Shown: positions 50,901 through 62,436, counted from the stretch's first letter. The stretch is DNA of 64,000 nucleotides from Certhia americana (GCA_018697195.1 CM031869.1:15177751-15241750); one strand, 5' to 3'. Notes: generated by a model not told the origin, from the sequence alone. A program made the numbers and translations.

Positions 50901-51399
50901 TCAGATGCGGCAGCGGCCGGGGCTGGCTGCTCTGGGCAGGGGGTACCCGAGCAGAACTGCCAGCCCCAGGGCTAAACCTCTCCCTGAGCGCTGCCGAGCC
51001 ACCCCGTCCGCTCCTTCTGCCATTAATTAACGGCACTCTCGGAAAAAGTAGCTCTCCCTGCTCCAGCGTCGGGGGCCAGTCATCCCGCACCGCAGGATCC
51101 CGGCGTATCCCTCAGCCCGAGGCAGATGAGGTGCTTGTACACCCAGCACCGCGTCCCTGGCCCTGGAAATCCGGCGCTGGCTGGGAAAGATAAAGGGCAG
51201 GGACACAGCCATCCATCCCTGCGGGCGGCTGCAAGCGGTGAGCTGGGCTGCGCTGGCCGCCACGCATGAGCACTGCGAGGCCGCCGCTCTGGTTTCCTAT
51301 ATTAAAAAAGGTCTTTCTGCTGCTAGGAAGGAAACTTTGGGCACCGTCCCCTGTGCAGCAGCCCGAGAGCAGCACCCGGAGCCAGCTGCGGGAACGGCA

Positions 51400-52161
51400 G
51401 ATGCTCGGAGCTGCAGGGGATGCGGGAGGTGTGCGTGTCTGCGTGGGCACAGCCACCTCGGGCCGTGTCCCAGCGCCGCTGCCCGGCCGTGGAGTTCTTT
51501 GTACCCAGGGGTGGGGACAACTGGACGGAGCTGGCCATGGAGCGGGGCCAGTGGGAAGGACAGACCCAGCTCCAGAACTTGCGGGGAGAGACCGCAAGTG
51601 AGATGTCCCAGCTGCTGCCTTCAGCAGGAGGAAGGACCGGGGAGGGCGAAGGGGTGTCCCTGGGGTTGGGGTACGGGGCTGACGCCGCCTGTCCCCGTCC
51701 CACCGGCTCACAAGGACACGGGGACCGGGCAGCATCACCCGGCAAAACTCCCGGAGTCCGGCGCGCCCGCCGCGGCCCCCCAAGCGGGTCCTGCCGGTGC
51801 TGGCAGAACACCCCGGGGACGGGCTCCTGCCTTCACCCCCTGCCCGGTCCCGCTCTCGGGGGGCTGCTCATCCCCCGGGGGGCTGCGGGCCGGGGACCCC
51901 GGGGTGCCGGTGCCGTGCGGTGCCGCGCCGGGGCCGTGCCGTGCGGTGCCGCCCGCGCCGCGATCGATCGGCATCGACCGTCCCCGCCGCGCTGCTCCAG
52001 TTTCCAGCCAATGTCGGGCGGCGGCGGCCCGGGGACCCGCCGGTGGCACCGCGCACCCGCCTGGCGCCGCCCGCGCCGCGCTGCCCCGAAGAGCCGGCCT
52101 GGACCGCACCGGCCGCGGAGCCGCTCGGCCGGGGGGCGGCGGCGGGAGGGCGCGGCCGAGA
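51400..52161 (+). promoter_or_regulatory. Strong CpG island, candidate promoter
   Basis: CpG density is very high, especially 51740-52160, with a CCAAT box in CCAGCCAATGTCGG (52008-52012), several GGGGCGG/GCCGCG Sp1-like sites and the CGATCGATCG block at 51961. It ends directly at the first unit of the 52-bp minisatellite. If UBE2D2-CXXC5 synteny holds, this could be a promoter or non-coding first exon of CXXC5, but no coding part of CXXC5 is visible. The 317-codon frame at 51238-52191 is Ala/Pro/Arg-rich and not credible as a gene. Orientation is a guess. Confidence 0.45.
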
Positions 52162-53010
52162 GGGCACCGGAGCGGGCACGGAGTGGGGTAAACAAACAGC
52201 CGGGCACTACCCAGGGCACCGGAGCGGGCACTGAGTGGAGCAAACAAACAGCCGGGCACTGCCCAGGGCACCGGAGCGGGCATGGAGCGGGGCAAACAAA
52301 CAGCCGGGCACTGAGCAGGGCACCAGACTGAGAACTGGACTGGGCAAACAGCTGGGCACCAGACTGGGCACTGGACTGGGAAGCAGACCAGGCAAACAAC
52401 TAAGCAATGGGCTGGGAAAGCAATGGGGCAAACAACCAGGTACCAGGCAAACAATCATGCACTGAACTGGCACTGAACCATGTACCAGGCTGGGCAAACA
52501 GCCAGACACTGGAGCAGATATGGAAACAAGCTCAGAACCAGGCACAGAACCAGGGACAAGACTGGGCACAGAACTGGGCACTATGCCAGGCACTGCTGCA
52601 GTGGGCACAGATGAACTGTACTGTGAACTGCACTGTGGTTCACAGTACTGAACCAGGCAAAGAACTGGGCACCAGGCTGGGCTGTGCTGTAGTGGGCAGT
52701 GACTGGGAACTGCTGCACTTCATACTGGGCCAGGCACCAAACTAGTCACCAAACTGGGCAAAGAACCAGGCACTGCAGCAGGCAATGCTGGCCCAGGCAC
52801 CAAACCAGGCACCACATCAGGCAAAGCTATGATGACACTGAACCAGACACTTAAGCAGGCACAAAACCATACTGGGCACAATTCTGGGCAGCCCAGAATT
52901 CCAGTTGGGTATTTCCACACCAGGCACCACATGAGGTGCTGAGGCAGGCGCAGTATCACTCAGCACCACACCAGCACCAAACTGGGCAGTGCCATGCAGG
53001 GCACTGTGTG
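52162..53010. repeat. Minisatellite: three 52-bp units grading into a ~10-20-bp degenerate repeat
   Basis: Units 52162-52213, 52214-52265 and 52266-52317 are near-identical, each with GGGCACCGGAGCGGGCA and AAACAAACAGCCGGGCACT. From 52318 the array dissolves into shorter variants of GGGCACCAGACTGGGCA and CCAGGCACCAAACTGGGCA that continue, thinning, to about 53010. Open frames on the minus strand here read as Cys/Val/Pro repeats and are translations of the array. Composition drops from CpG-rich to CpG-free across the array. Confidence 0.92.
52618..52648. repeat. Perfect 11-bp inverted repeat inside the minisatellite
   Basis: GTACTGTGAAC (52618-52628) and GTTCACAGTAC (52638-52648) are exact reverse complements around a 9-base loop. 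Confidence 0.85.
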
Positions 53011-53484
53011 CTGCACTGCAGGGACTGTGCCAGGCTGTCCTGTCCCACAGCACTGCCCTGCACCACCAATGTCATCCCACACCACTGCCACCACCCTGCA
53101 CCCACCCCAGCACCCCCAACACCACTTGGGGTTGACACCAGGTAGCCCCGCTGCCCTTTTGCTCCCTGGAAGGGACACGTGTCCCTTCAGGACACTGCAG
53201 CCCCTTTAGGACCCCTGAGGGACACCCACCCAGCACTGCCACCCTGAGACCCTGTCCCTAAGGGTGCAAGTGCCACTCACTGCCATGGTTAACCAAGTGC
53301 AGCAGCAGCAAGAGGTCTGCCAGCCCTGTGCTGCCAGGAGTCACAGCAGAATCCCACTCCCCTCAATGCCTTTGGATTTTTGGGAAGAGGACCGACCCAC
53401 AGAGCTAGGGGCTTCTTTGGGCTTTATGCCAGCCTGGCCAGGCCTGTGTTCCCCTCAGGTGCCCGTGGGAGGCCGTGGTGGCCG

Positions 53485-53850
53485 TGCAGCTGCAGGAGGA
53501 GTGACGGCTCGTGTTATTTCCGCGATAGTGCCGAAATGTGCACAAACACTGCCTCCATTATCCGCCTCTGGGCTCTCTGCACAAGCAGGAGAGTGACCCC
53601 AGCGTGTTTTGAAACGCAGCCCCTGCGTTAGGTACACAACCCGGCGGCTCCGCTTACCACGGAAACGCTCGGCCCGGCTGGATAGAGCAGCTTTTGATTG
53701 TGTGGGTGTCGCTCCCGGAACCCTCCCACTGCTGCCTCAACCGCTTCACAACCAGCAACGCAGAGAGTGGAAAACAAGGCTGGCCAGAGCCCGGGTGAAA
53801 TCTGCTCCTGAGGAAGGACCTGCCTGCCGGAGCAGCCACGCTCCGGCTGG
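53485..53850. promoter_or_regulatory. Candidate conserved non-coding segment
   Basis: Mixed CpG-rich and AT-containing sequence (CTCGTGTTATTTCCGCGATA, CACAAACACTGCCTCCATTA, GAGCAGCTTTTGATTGTGTG) contrasts with the repetitive DNA on the left. No exon is apparent. Confidence 0.3.
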
Positions 53851-54019
53851 GTGTTAACAGTACTGATGATGTGGGTTTTGAGGCATTTGGGGAAAATCCA
53901 GGGAAAGGGGATTTTTAGGTGTCTAATGCAATGGCATTAGGAACTTCAGAGGGTGGTTTTAAAGAGAAGTAAGATAACACTCTCAGGAACATGGTGGGAT
54001 TGTTGCAGTGTCTTGTACA

Positions 54020-54090
54020 GGGCCAGAGGCTGGACTTGATGATCCTTGTGGGTTCCTTCCAGCTCTGGATATTCCATCATTCTATGACTA
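54020..54090 (+). mobile_element. CR1 LINE 3' end
   Basis: GGCTGGACTTGATGATCCTT, GTGGGTTCCTTCCAGCTCTG and ATATTCCATCATTCTATGAC match a CR1 subfamily terminus, including the ATTCTATGA repeat unit. Confidence 0.9.
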
Positions 54091-54522
54091 GTTGGAATGA
54101 CTGGGGGAAGAAGAAGTGTTGGGAGCAGCAGGAAAGGTGGAGGGTTGGGTACCCTGGGATGGGTTCAGAGCTATGGAGTGTCTGTCCCCACCAGCACAAC
54201 CCTGGGATGGCATCACTCATCTCATGAATGCCAACAGTGCCCCTCCAGTCCTGGGGCTGGGGAAGGCTGGGGAAGCTGGCATATGCTGACTGTCCATGTG
54301 GCAGTGTGGGGGTCCTGTGGGTGATACTTTGGGTAATGCTGCTTGTGACCACTCTGCTCAGTGAGGAGGCAATGGGTGACAGCCAGAGTGACAGTGAGAG
54401 GGGCTGGAAGGTCCCAAGGGCAGGTGGAAACACTCCAGACATGCCATTGTCACACATGCTGGAGCTCAGGGGGCCTTTGGGAGGTGACTCAGTTTCCCCA
54501 CATGGACACGGTCAGGGAGGCT

Positions 54523-54567
54523 GGTGGCAGTGGTGGCAGTGGTGGCAGTGGTGGCAGTGGTGGCCGT
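54523..54567. repeat. (GGTGGCAGT)5 9-bp tandem repeat
   Basis: Four exact units are followed by GGTGGCCGT. Because the period is a multiple of three, frames stay open across it, but nothing indicates coding use. Confidence 0.95.
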
Positions 54568-54569
54568 TG

Positions 54570-55990
54570 GGCTGGCAGCAGGCAGTTGCAGAGGCTTCCT
54601 GTTTCTGCAGGATCCGGCTGGCATTGTGCCGCACAGCGAGGGGGGCAGAGCCTCTTCTTGCACCTGCCCAGAGCATCTGCTAGGGAGAAAATCTCCATGG
54701 CAACTCTGCCGGTTCCTCCATCCCTGTTCCACAGGGGACAGGGCGCTCTGCCTCTGCCTGCCCCCACACAGCTGGGGTGTCCCCATGGTGGGGACAGGCC
54801 ACTGGTGCCCTGGGTGATGGGTTCTGGGAAGGGACAGCTTTGCTGCAGGGCACCCCTTGCCATGAGACCCTGCTGATCCCTCCCTGTGGGGCTCCAGGCC
54901 TCAGACCGACCACCACTGATGGCAAGTGAGATCTGGGACTCACCAAATTTTGGAGGCTCTGGTCCCAGTTTCAGAGAAGGCAGGTGGTTTTCCATCGTCC
55001 CTGGCACATCCCATCAGGACACACCAAACCTTCCTGTGCCTCAGCTGCACTTGAGACCTTTCCAAAGTGGGGAGGGGGGGAGTTTTGGGGGAAGTGAAAT
55101 GAGGTCCAATGGAACCAGGGCTCCTGAGCAGGGAGCCACCATCCTGGGCACGGAGTGCACACTCCACACTGTTCATTTGGGTATCCTTCCCTGGATGGGG
55201 GTTGCCTACTGCCATCCTGAGCACTCCCCTCTCCTTGTACAGGTGCAGGAGAAGGGATGGAGCTGCTTTCTTGGGCACTGCCTGTCTGGTGTCCCTTGGG
55301 AAGCTGAGCAGTGGCAGCTCAGCACCCATCACCTGCTCTGCCCTTGCTGCAGGGCTCTCATGGAGATCCTGGGTCTGGACTCCATGTGGGCTCTGGAAAG
55401 AGGTGGAGAAGATTTCAGTGAGACTGGAGAGCAAAGGGATGGAAATGCAACTGGAAGCAGCACTTGTGAGAACTATGGAGGTGCCTCACAGCCTCTGGCC
55501 CAGCCCTTTATATGGGCACTGTTGGGTTTTTTAAGGGCGGGAGTGACTCAGTGCCTGCAAAGCCCTCCCGGTTCCAGGAGTGTCCAGAGGTGGGATAACC
55601 CCACCTCTCCAAAAGCCACCAGTCCCTCCAGACTCCTGCATCCCTTGCACCCCAGCCTGGATGGTGGTACCTTCTCTCCTCCTTCCCCTTGAGCTCCAGA
55701 GGGCACTTGCTCCATTCCTGGCCTCACTGAGCTCCTTCCAAAATCACGGCATTCAGGCAAGCCCTCAGCTACTGGAAACCCACAGTCTGCACTTTTAAAA
55801 GGGGAAAGCAACTGCTGTGCCAAGAAATTGAATGAGGGGAGCCCAGCCTTCACTCTGTGTAAGGGTAGGAGCATCCCAACTGCAGACAGATCCCTCAGCT
55901 GCAGCGGAATACCCAAAAATTTCATTTCTGCAGTCAGGATGCACCCAGTCCCCACACTAACAGGCAACCTTTGATCCAGAGGGTTTCCAG
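54570..55990. other. Intergenic DNA, nothing supported
   Basis: No recognised repeat family, exon or RNA gene. A 268-codon frame at 54886-55692 (+) overlaps a 164-codon frame on the opposite strand; neither shows a domain. Confidence 0.45.
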
Positions 55991-56040
55991 AGGGAGGATA
56001 TAGAGTGGGACAACCCAAAGAATGTCCTCTCTGCTATATA

Positions 56041-56140
56041 AAGGTGGGAAACTGAGGCACACAGAGGATGATTTAGGGACTCAGTCAAGCCATGTGTGAC
56101 AGGATGCAGATGGCCCAAATCCCAGGCTCTTCTCTGAATT
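56041..56140 (-). mobile_element. MIR-like ancient SINE remnant (antisense)
   Basis: GTGGGAAACTGAGGCACACA, GAGGATGATTTAGGGACTCAG and GTGTGACAGGATGCAG follow the reverse MIR order GGGAAACTGAGGCACAGAGA, GGTTAAGTGACTTGCCCAAG, GTCACACAGC. Confidence 0.5.
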
Positions 56141-56299
56141 GCTGCTGAATTCTCCCAGAGGCAAAAAATAGCAATTTTTGATTGCCTCTGAAGCACCCAT
56201 TGAGGATGCTGAGCCCTCAGGAAGGAGGGAGCCGTGAGTGGAGAGGATCCCAGGGCACCAACTGGAGATGGTCCATGCTGGGAGGAGCAGGGGACAAAG

Positions 56300-56560
56300 G
56301 TGATGAAAGGACAAGGGGGAACAGTTTCAAACTAAAAGATGAGAGCTTTAGAATGAATATTAGGCAGAAATTCCTCCCTGTGAGGGTGGGGAGGCCCTGG
56401 CACAGGTTGCCCAGAGAAGCTGTGGCTGCCCCATCCTGCAAGTAGCCAAGGCCAGGTTGGACGGGAGCAAAACCAACATAAATTTGTTCCAGTGGAAGGT
56501 TTCTTGCCTGTGGAACTGGGTGACTTTTAAAGTCTCTTCCTGCCCAAACCATTCTGAAGT
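56300..56560 (+). mobile_element. CR1 LINE 3' fragment with internal insertion
   Basis: TGATGAAAGGACAAGGGGGA, CAGTTTCAAACTAAAAGATG, ATTAGGCAGAAATTCCTCCC, GGCACAGGTTGCCCAGAGAA, GCCAAGGCCAGGTTGGA, then CTGCCCAAACCATTCTG. About 30 unrelated bases (GAGCAAAACCAACATAAATT…) replace the usual GGGCTTTGAGCAACC segment. Confidence 0.92.
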
Positions 56561-57289
56561 TCAATGGAGTCCTCCTCAGGACCACATTGGACGTGGGTAT
56601 TTGGAATGATCCATAAGCTGGAGTGTCTCCAGTGAGATATCTGTGGAGCATCTGCCAATCTCTGTGCTCCTCCCCAGACTGGCCCAAGCAGCACCAAAGC
56701 ACCACTCCTGGGATGAGGACCTGGCTGCCCTGGGCACCATAAATCAGAGTCACAGCCAAGGCAGTGCTTGAAGGAACCTGGCTTCCACCTCTGCTCAGTG
56801 ATTGTCCCTTCCTGGGACCTTGCTGGTGGGCTCAAGCTGGTTCCTGGGGACCAGGTGTGACTTCTCCTGGATGCTTGTGGGACACATGCACTCTGAGCCT
56901 GGCTTTCTCCCTACCCCAGCTTATGTGCCAGGTGGTGAAAGAGTTTGGCCTTTGCTGCTTGTTGAGAACTGCCCATGTGTGAAGATAAAACAGAGGGAAT
57001 GTCACGTCCTGGTGCTGCCGTCTCCAGGAGCAGCCGAGGGGGCTGGGACTTGCTGGAGGTCAGCACGAAGAGCTCTGATGGGCTGAGCTTATCAACTTCA
57101 GCCCTCTCAGATGTCATCTGTGTGGTTTGTGCAGAGCAAAAGGATCACAGGGTTGTCTGAACCCCGACCCCCTTTTGGAGGGCTGTGTCCTCCTTCCCCA
57201 CTGTGCCTGGACACCAGTGGAAGTCCCCACCAGGCTGTGGAGGGTCTTGTCCTTGCCAGGTACTGAACTTTTCAGGTGGCTCTGAACTG

Positions 57290-57365
57290 GGGTAGAAGTG
57301 GTCTTGAAAGTGAGAGGTTCTGTGAGCTGCCCCAAGGTCATGTGGCACTGGCACCCATGGGGTGC
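57290..57365 (-). mobile_element. Possible MIR-like fragment (antisense)
   Basis: GAGAGGTTCTGTGAGCTGCC and CCAAGGTCATGTGGCACTGG resemble the MIR words GAGAGGTTAAGTGACTTGCC and CAAGGTCACACAGC. The match is short. Confidence 0.35.
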
Positions 57366-58441
57366 TCCCACTTGAGCTGTGACAGTGCTCCGGCCTGGGA
57401 GAAGCTTGGATGCTTGGGACCTGAGCAGAGGCTGGACAAAATGTGCTCATCACCCTGATTTGGACAGGAATCTGCTATTTCAGTCTCTGTGACCTAATGC
57501 TCTGTAGGTGCCTTTGAAAATAGCCGGAGGGTGGCTGCAGGGACTGGGTTTCAGCAGCGATCCCAAACTAGAACTGTGATGGAGCAGCACCACAGCCCCA
57601 CAAACCAGGGCACTTCAGCAGAGACACCCTGAGGAACTGAATCTGCTGAATGTGGAGCGAGGGAAAACGTTTGATCTGGAGAATGCCAGAGCTCCAGGTC
57701 ATTGCAGAACATGAGAACAGGAAAAGGTGGCAGAGTCCGAAGGGATGATGCTGAAGTCATCAGCGGTAAAAATGGCACCAAAATCAGCCTTTTCCTGTGA
57801 AATAATTTGGCTGGAATGAAATTGTTTTTCCTGATGGCAGCCAGCCCCTTTAGGGGTTAACTGCAGCCCTGCTGAGAGAACTGTAAAAGGTGTTTCCGAA
57901 ATATTTCCACTGCCCTGTTGGTTTTATGGCCAGGAAAGGCAGGGCAGGCCCGCCTGGGCAGCGGGGCGCTGCGAAACCCAGCTGCCGGATGGCCATGCAG
58001 ATGGAAACCAGGCTTGGAAAAGCCAGCAGGGATTCCAGGCTGGACATCATTAGACCATCCAATGGTGCAGATGGATGCAGGAAGGGACCCCCCATTGATC
58101 CATCCCCAAAGCCATGGGGATGGTGAAAGTCTTCCCTGGCTTGGGGGACAGAGTTGATGGGGTCACTTTGACATTGGGTTATGGAGGGTTTGGAGTGCCT
58201 GTGGAAGGGATTGGGTTTGGGGGACTGGGGAGTCATATTCAGCCACCTAATCCCCCATTCTTGCCCAGTGCTGATGGCTGGGATCTTTGCAGGTCTCAAA
58301 CATGGGAGAGGATGGAGAGGAACCTCACCCTGCCCATGGTGGTCCTCAGGAGCACAGTGGGTAGGGACACACAGGTTTGCAGGAGATGCCATGATGCTGC
58401 CTGGGTGTTCCATGTGCCCTTGGATCAGGCTTGGACACAGG

Positions 58442-58982
58442 GAATCGTGGAATCACTAAGGCTGGAAAAGCCCTCTAAGATCACTGAGTCCAACCATTAA
58501 CCCAGCACTGCCAAGGCCACCAATAACCTGTGTCCCCAAGTGCCACATCCACATGGCTTTTGAACATGTCCAGGGACAGTGATTGTACCACTTCCCTAGG
58601 CAGCCCATTCCAATGCCTGACCACTCCTTCTGTAAAGAATTTTTCCTTAGTATCCAATCTAAACTGCCCCCAACACAACTTGAGGCCATTTCCTCTTGTT
58701 CCATTGCCAGCTGCCAGGGATCAGAGCCTGACCCCTACCTGGCTGCACCCTCCTGTCAGGGACATGTGGACAGGGAGAAGGTCCCCCCTGAGCTTCCTTT
58801 TCTCCAGACTGAGCCTCCCAGTTCCTTCAGCTGCCTCCCAGTTCCTTCATCTTGTGCTCCAGACCTTTCCCCAGCTCTGTTCCCTTCTCTGGACATGCTC
58901 CAGCCCCTCAATGCCTTTCTTGTCATGAGTGGCCCTGAATCAGAACTGAACAAGTGGGACACCGAGGGTGCTGGTCAGTGAT
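58442..58982 (-). mobile_element. CR1 LINE 3' fragment (~540 bp, antisense)
   Basis: This is the longest CR1 copy here. In order on the + strand: GTGGAATCACTAAGGCTGG, GAGTCCAACCATTAACCCAG, CACTGCCAAGGCCACC, TGCCACATCCACATGGCTTT, CAATGCCTGACCACTCCTTC, TTGAGGCCATTTCCTCTTGT, CTTCTCTGGACATGCTCCAG and CAATGCCTTTCTTGTCATGA. Frames crossing it are not genes. Confidence 0.96.
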
Positions 58983-59304
58983 GTGCTGGACACCCCAAAA
59001 CTCATCCCAAAGAGCCCATTGCATGGAGTATGGCCAGCAGCAAGCTTTGCTTTCACCCATGGTGAGCATCTCAGAGGTTCCCTCCTGCCTGATCCCTCCT
59101 TTCAGACACTCCCAGCACTTGTGCTCACACCCTGTGGGCTCCCCTGTGCAAGTCCTGGCTCCCCTTTTCCCTTTGCTTCCAGGCCAGGTTTCCAAGTGCT
59201 GTATGCTTAAGCTCAGGCCCAAAAATTTGTGTCCAGGATGCAGTAAAGAAGCAGCAGCCAAGTCTGATTTGGGCAAAAAGTAGATTGAATTTCCTGACCC
59301 AGGA

Positions 59305-59355
59305 AGGTGGGACATAAAACAAGGTGTTTTATGTGCAGGTGGGACATAAAACAAG
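59305..59355. repeat. 19-bp direct repeat with nested 10-bp palindrome
   Basis: AGGTGGGACATAAAACAAG occurs at 59305-59323 and 59337-59355. Between and overlapping them, ACATAAAACA (59312-59321) and TGTTTTATGT (59325-59334) form a perfect inverted repeat with a 3-base loop. Confidence 0.9.
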
Positions 59356-59359
59356 AAAG

Positions 59360-60670
59360 TGGCCACGAAGTCACCTCTCCAAAGCATCCCTGTATTTGTG
59401 GGAGGCTCACCTGGGTTGGTGGCTGGATGGGTTCTGATCACCTCTGTACCTAGGAAGGGGCATCCCGTGGTTAAGGACAAGTGAAGGAAAGCTGTGTTTT
59501 GCTGGGGTTTCTGTGGCTGTGTGTCACAGCTGGGCCCAGCTCACTGCTGTGTGCAAGGGCGGCTGGCAGGAGCCAGCACTTGGTGGCCAGACTGGCCTGG
59601 CTGAATTGAGGAGAATTTCTATTTTCACTCTGAGCCTTTCCTCACTCTCAGAAGTAATGAAATGCAGGAGCCAACATTAATGCACCATTAAAACTGCAAA
59701 TTTCAGCACACAGCCATCAGGAAATGCAAATACTCGGGTCTACGGTCAGCACTACCTCTGCCGTGACAGCAGAGGAAGGGGCTGGCACATGGCTGACCTT
59801 TGCCTCTAGGAAAAAATCTCCAGTGATGCTCAGCTTCTGGCTCTTGTCTCCCTCCCTGAACCCTTCATCCTCTCCCATCTATGCCCCTGCCAGCACTGAG
59901 GGCACAAGGGGAAGGGGTGGCACAAAGGGGTGTTTGAGCTCGGCTGTGCCTGTCCACAGAGGGCCTCATGCTCCTAGAGGTTTGGGGTTCTCCCAGGGAC
60001 AGGAGGAAAGCTGTGCTGGGGCTGCTTTGTCTGTGCAGGGATGTGCCTGTCCCCAGGCCGCCGAGGGTGACAGCCGGAGGAATAGGAAGAAAAAAGCTGC
60101 AGGAGCCCTTGCTGCAGCTGGCGAGCACTGCCTGTTCCACCTCTCAATTGTGCTGTGCATCGCTGGCAGGGACCTGCTTTTCCATAAATTTGGGTGGAAG
60201 GGAGAGCTTGGCAGAGCCCAGGGCTGCAGGGAAGGATTTACAGCTGCTCTGGCTGCTCTGTGTTCTCCTTGCAGGGCTGGGGCTCCTGCAGAAATGCCCT
60301 GAGGGAGGAGGAGGAGATGGAGGAGGGAACCCGTGCTGGCATCCATCCAGGGAACAGGGTCCCAGCCAGTGCTGGATCAGGGGAGCTGGAGGAGGCAGGA
60401 TGAACAGGACATCCTCGGTTCACCCACGGATCTATGGCAATCCCAGGGCTAGGAAAGCTGGGGCTGGGGCAATGGGAGGACCCCTGTGCTGGACTGGAGG
60501 TGGGTGATTCTGCCCAGCATGGGCACAGCTTGACTCTGAGATTCCCAGCAATGGGGAATTTGTGGGGAGATACCTTGTCCACCTCTGGAAAGGTGGTGAC
60601 ATCTCCCAGTTCCAGCCTGGCCAAGTGCTGTGAGCCCCTGAAGCATCTTGGGGTACATGGAGCATGTGGG
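59360..60670. other. Intergenic DNA, nothing supported
   Basis: No exon or known repeat recognised. Overlapping frames of up to 192 codons at 59724-60507 lie in two + frames and on the minus strand at once, which argues against coding. Confidence 0.45.
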
Positions 60671-60678
60671 AAACTCTG

Positions 60679-60778
60679 GGGCACTTGGAGCACCTCATCC
60701 TGTGGAGCATCTCAGGGCACCTGGAGCACCTCATCCCTTGGGGTCACCTGGAGCACCTCATCTCCTGGAGCACCTCAA
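60679..60778. repeat. Short minisatellite, ~30-bp unit
   Basis: GGCAC(T/C)TGGAGCACCTCATC recurs three to four times with variable spacers such as CTGTGGAGCATCTCAG and CTTGGGGT. Confidence 0.85.
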
Positions 60779-61324
60779 GACTCCTAGGACACTTTCTTCC
60801 ATGGGCCCTGGAGTCCCTCAGGCAAGGCCACTGGCCACTGCCAGTCCCAGTGTTGAGCACCATCCTCCTTGAGCAGGTTTGCTGAGCAGTAACATCTTCT
60901 CACCACAGGCCCCTGACTCCTGCCTGGCTGGCAGCCTGGCAGGGGCTTCTGGGCAGTCCCTTCAGCTCGGGCAGTGCACATCCGTGTATCCCTCCTGGAA
61001 GATGTCGAGCCCAGGAAGTGTCTGGGCTGGGTCACGAGGATGAAAACATGCTCTGATAGCTTGTTTGCTCTGGGTCATCTGAGGTGATGAGCTGTGCTGC
61101 CCCAGAGTGCTGGGAAAGGACCGTTTTCCCTCTTTCCACTGAAGTTTGAGTTTTCTAGGCAGCCTTAAGAAGTGCTGGAGTTTTCCCAGAGATGCCTCGT
61201 GGCTCTTCATTCTTCCCGCCTCTCCTGCCTGCTCTCCTTAACTCAAAACAAGAGCCGCTTGAGGAGGGAGATGCATCCCAAGTGTCCCTCCTCTCTCCTT
61301 TGCAACGAGCACAGAATAGGTATC

Positions 61325-61425
61325 GGCCCTGTTTCCAGATGGAAACGTGAGGCCTGAGGATGGATAAAGAGTTTTCTAAGGCTTCAGAGCAAGGTGTGGA
61401 CAGCGCTGAGAATAGCATCGCGAAA
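61325..61425 (-). mobile_element. MIR-like ancient SINE remnant (antisense)
   Basis: CCCTGTTTCCAGATGGAAAC, GTGAGGCCTGAGGATGGATA, AAGAGTTTTCTAAGGCTTCA and GAGCAAGGTGTGGACAGCGC follow reverse MIR: CCCATTTTACAGATGAGGAAAC, TGAGGC, AGAGAGGTTAAG, TTGCCCAAGGTCACACAGC. Confidence 0.5.
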
Positions 61426-61429
61426 TCTC

Positions 61430-62436
61430 AACTGCCAAGCCCTTAGCCTAACCAGAAGGTTATTCTTCTTCCCTTATGCTCATACATATCCATTAGGATG
61501 AGACCATATGTGTGAGATGTAGATGAATTTCTTTCCTCTTGACAAGTCCAGTTGGTCTTCCTAGGTAAGGAGATGGTGGTCTGTTCCCATCCAACTCCAG
61601 GCTGGCTCTTTGCCGCGATTTCTTGGGTTGTGTTTGCCCCAGAAGAAATGGAGCTACACGTCAGAGCTTCAGGCCTAACTCTTCTCTACACACCAGTTCT
61701 TTTGATGCCAGATATCCCCAGGGGGCTGTGGAAGTATCCCCAGAGCGTGGCGAGTGCAGGGAAGCTTTCAGCAAAGGAGAGCAAGCAGGTGGGATAGGGC
61801 AGTGGGAAGGGCTGCTGGCCCATCCCCAGCCAAGTCCCAGACACCTTCCCGGGGAAGGGGTGGCTTCTCTGATGGCAGGAGCAGTGGCTGAGGGCAGCCC
61901 TGTGCTCCTCTCTTTAGCTGGCTGCACAGAGTGTCTCCCAGAAGACCTCAATGGGACCCTTGCACACCTCAGCTCACCCAAGGACTGGGTACTGCCCCTG
62001 TAGCTGAACTCTGGTGTTGAAGGGTCCCTTGAGATAAAGTGAGGAGAGATTTGGAGGTTTTAGGTGATTACAGAGGTGTTGTGAGAGACATCCAGTTGTT
62101 GCTCAGCTCCAAAGCTTCCTATCAGGAGGAAGAGTAGCTGGACATAACTGGTCCTTTTGACACATCACAATCCATTAGAGCCTTCAGATCAGCGCAGGGC
62201 TGACATGGGGGATGGTGTTTAGGTGACCCAGGGGGGACAGCTTCTTACACCCACAGAGTCAGGTCTGTCCTTCCACAGCATCGATCACATGTTGCTGTGA
62301 CATCTGTGATGGGCAGAGGGGAAGGGGGTGGGCTCTGGGCGCTGCTCCAGTGTGTGAGAGTCAGGGGTGATTTCTTCTCAGGGTGGTGGAGTGAGGAAGA
62401 GCACCCCAAACAGAGAAGGCAGCCTTTGAGAAACAC
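61430..62436. other. Intergenic DNA, nothing supported
   Basis: No exon, RNA gene or known repeat recognised. Confidence 0.45.

Noticed and set aside
51238..52191. 317-codon + frame before the 52-bp minisatellite
   Set aside because: Low-complexity Ala/Pro/Gly/Arg content, equally long frames on the opposite strand, no known domain.
51735..52959. Minus-strand Cys/Val/Pro repeat proteins
   Set aside because: They are translations of the minisatellite in several frames, with no start context or gene structure.
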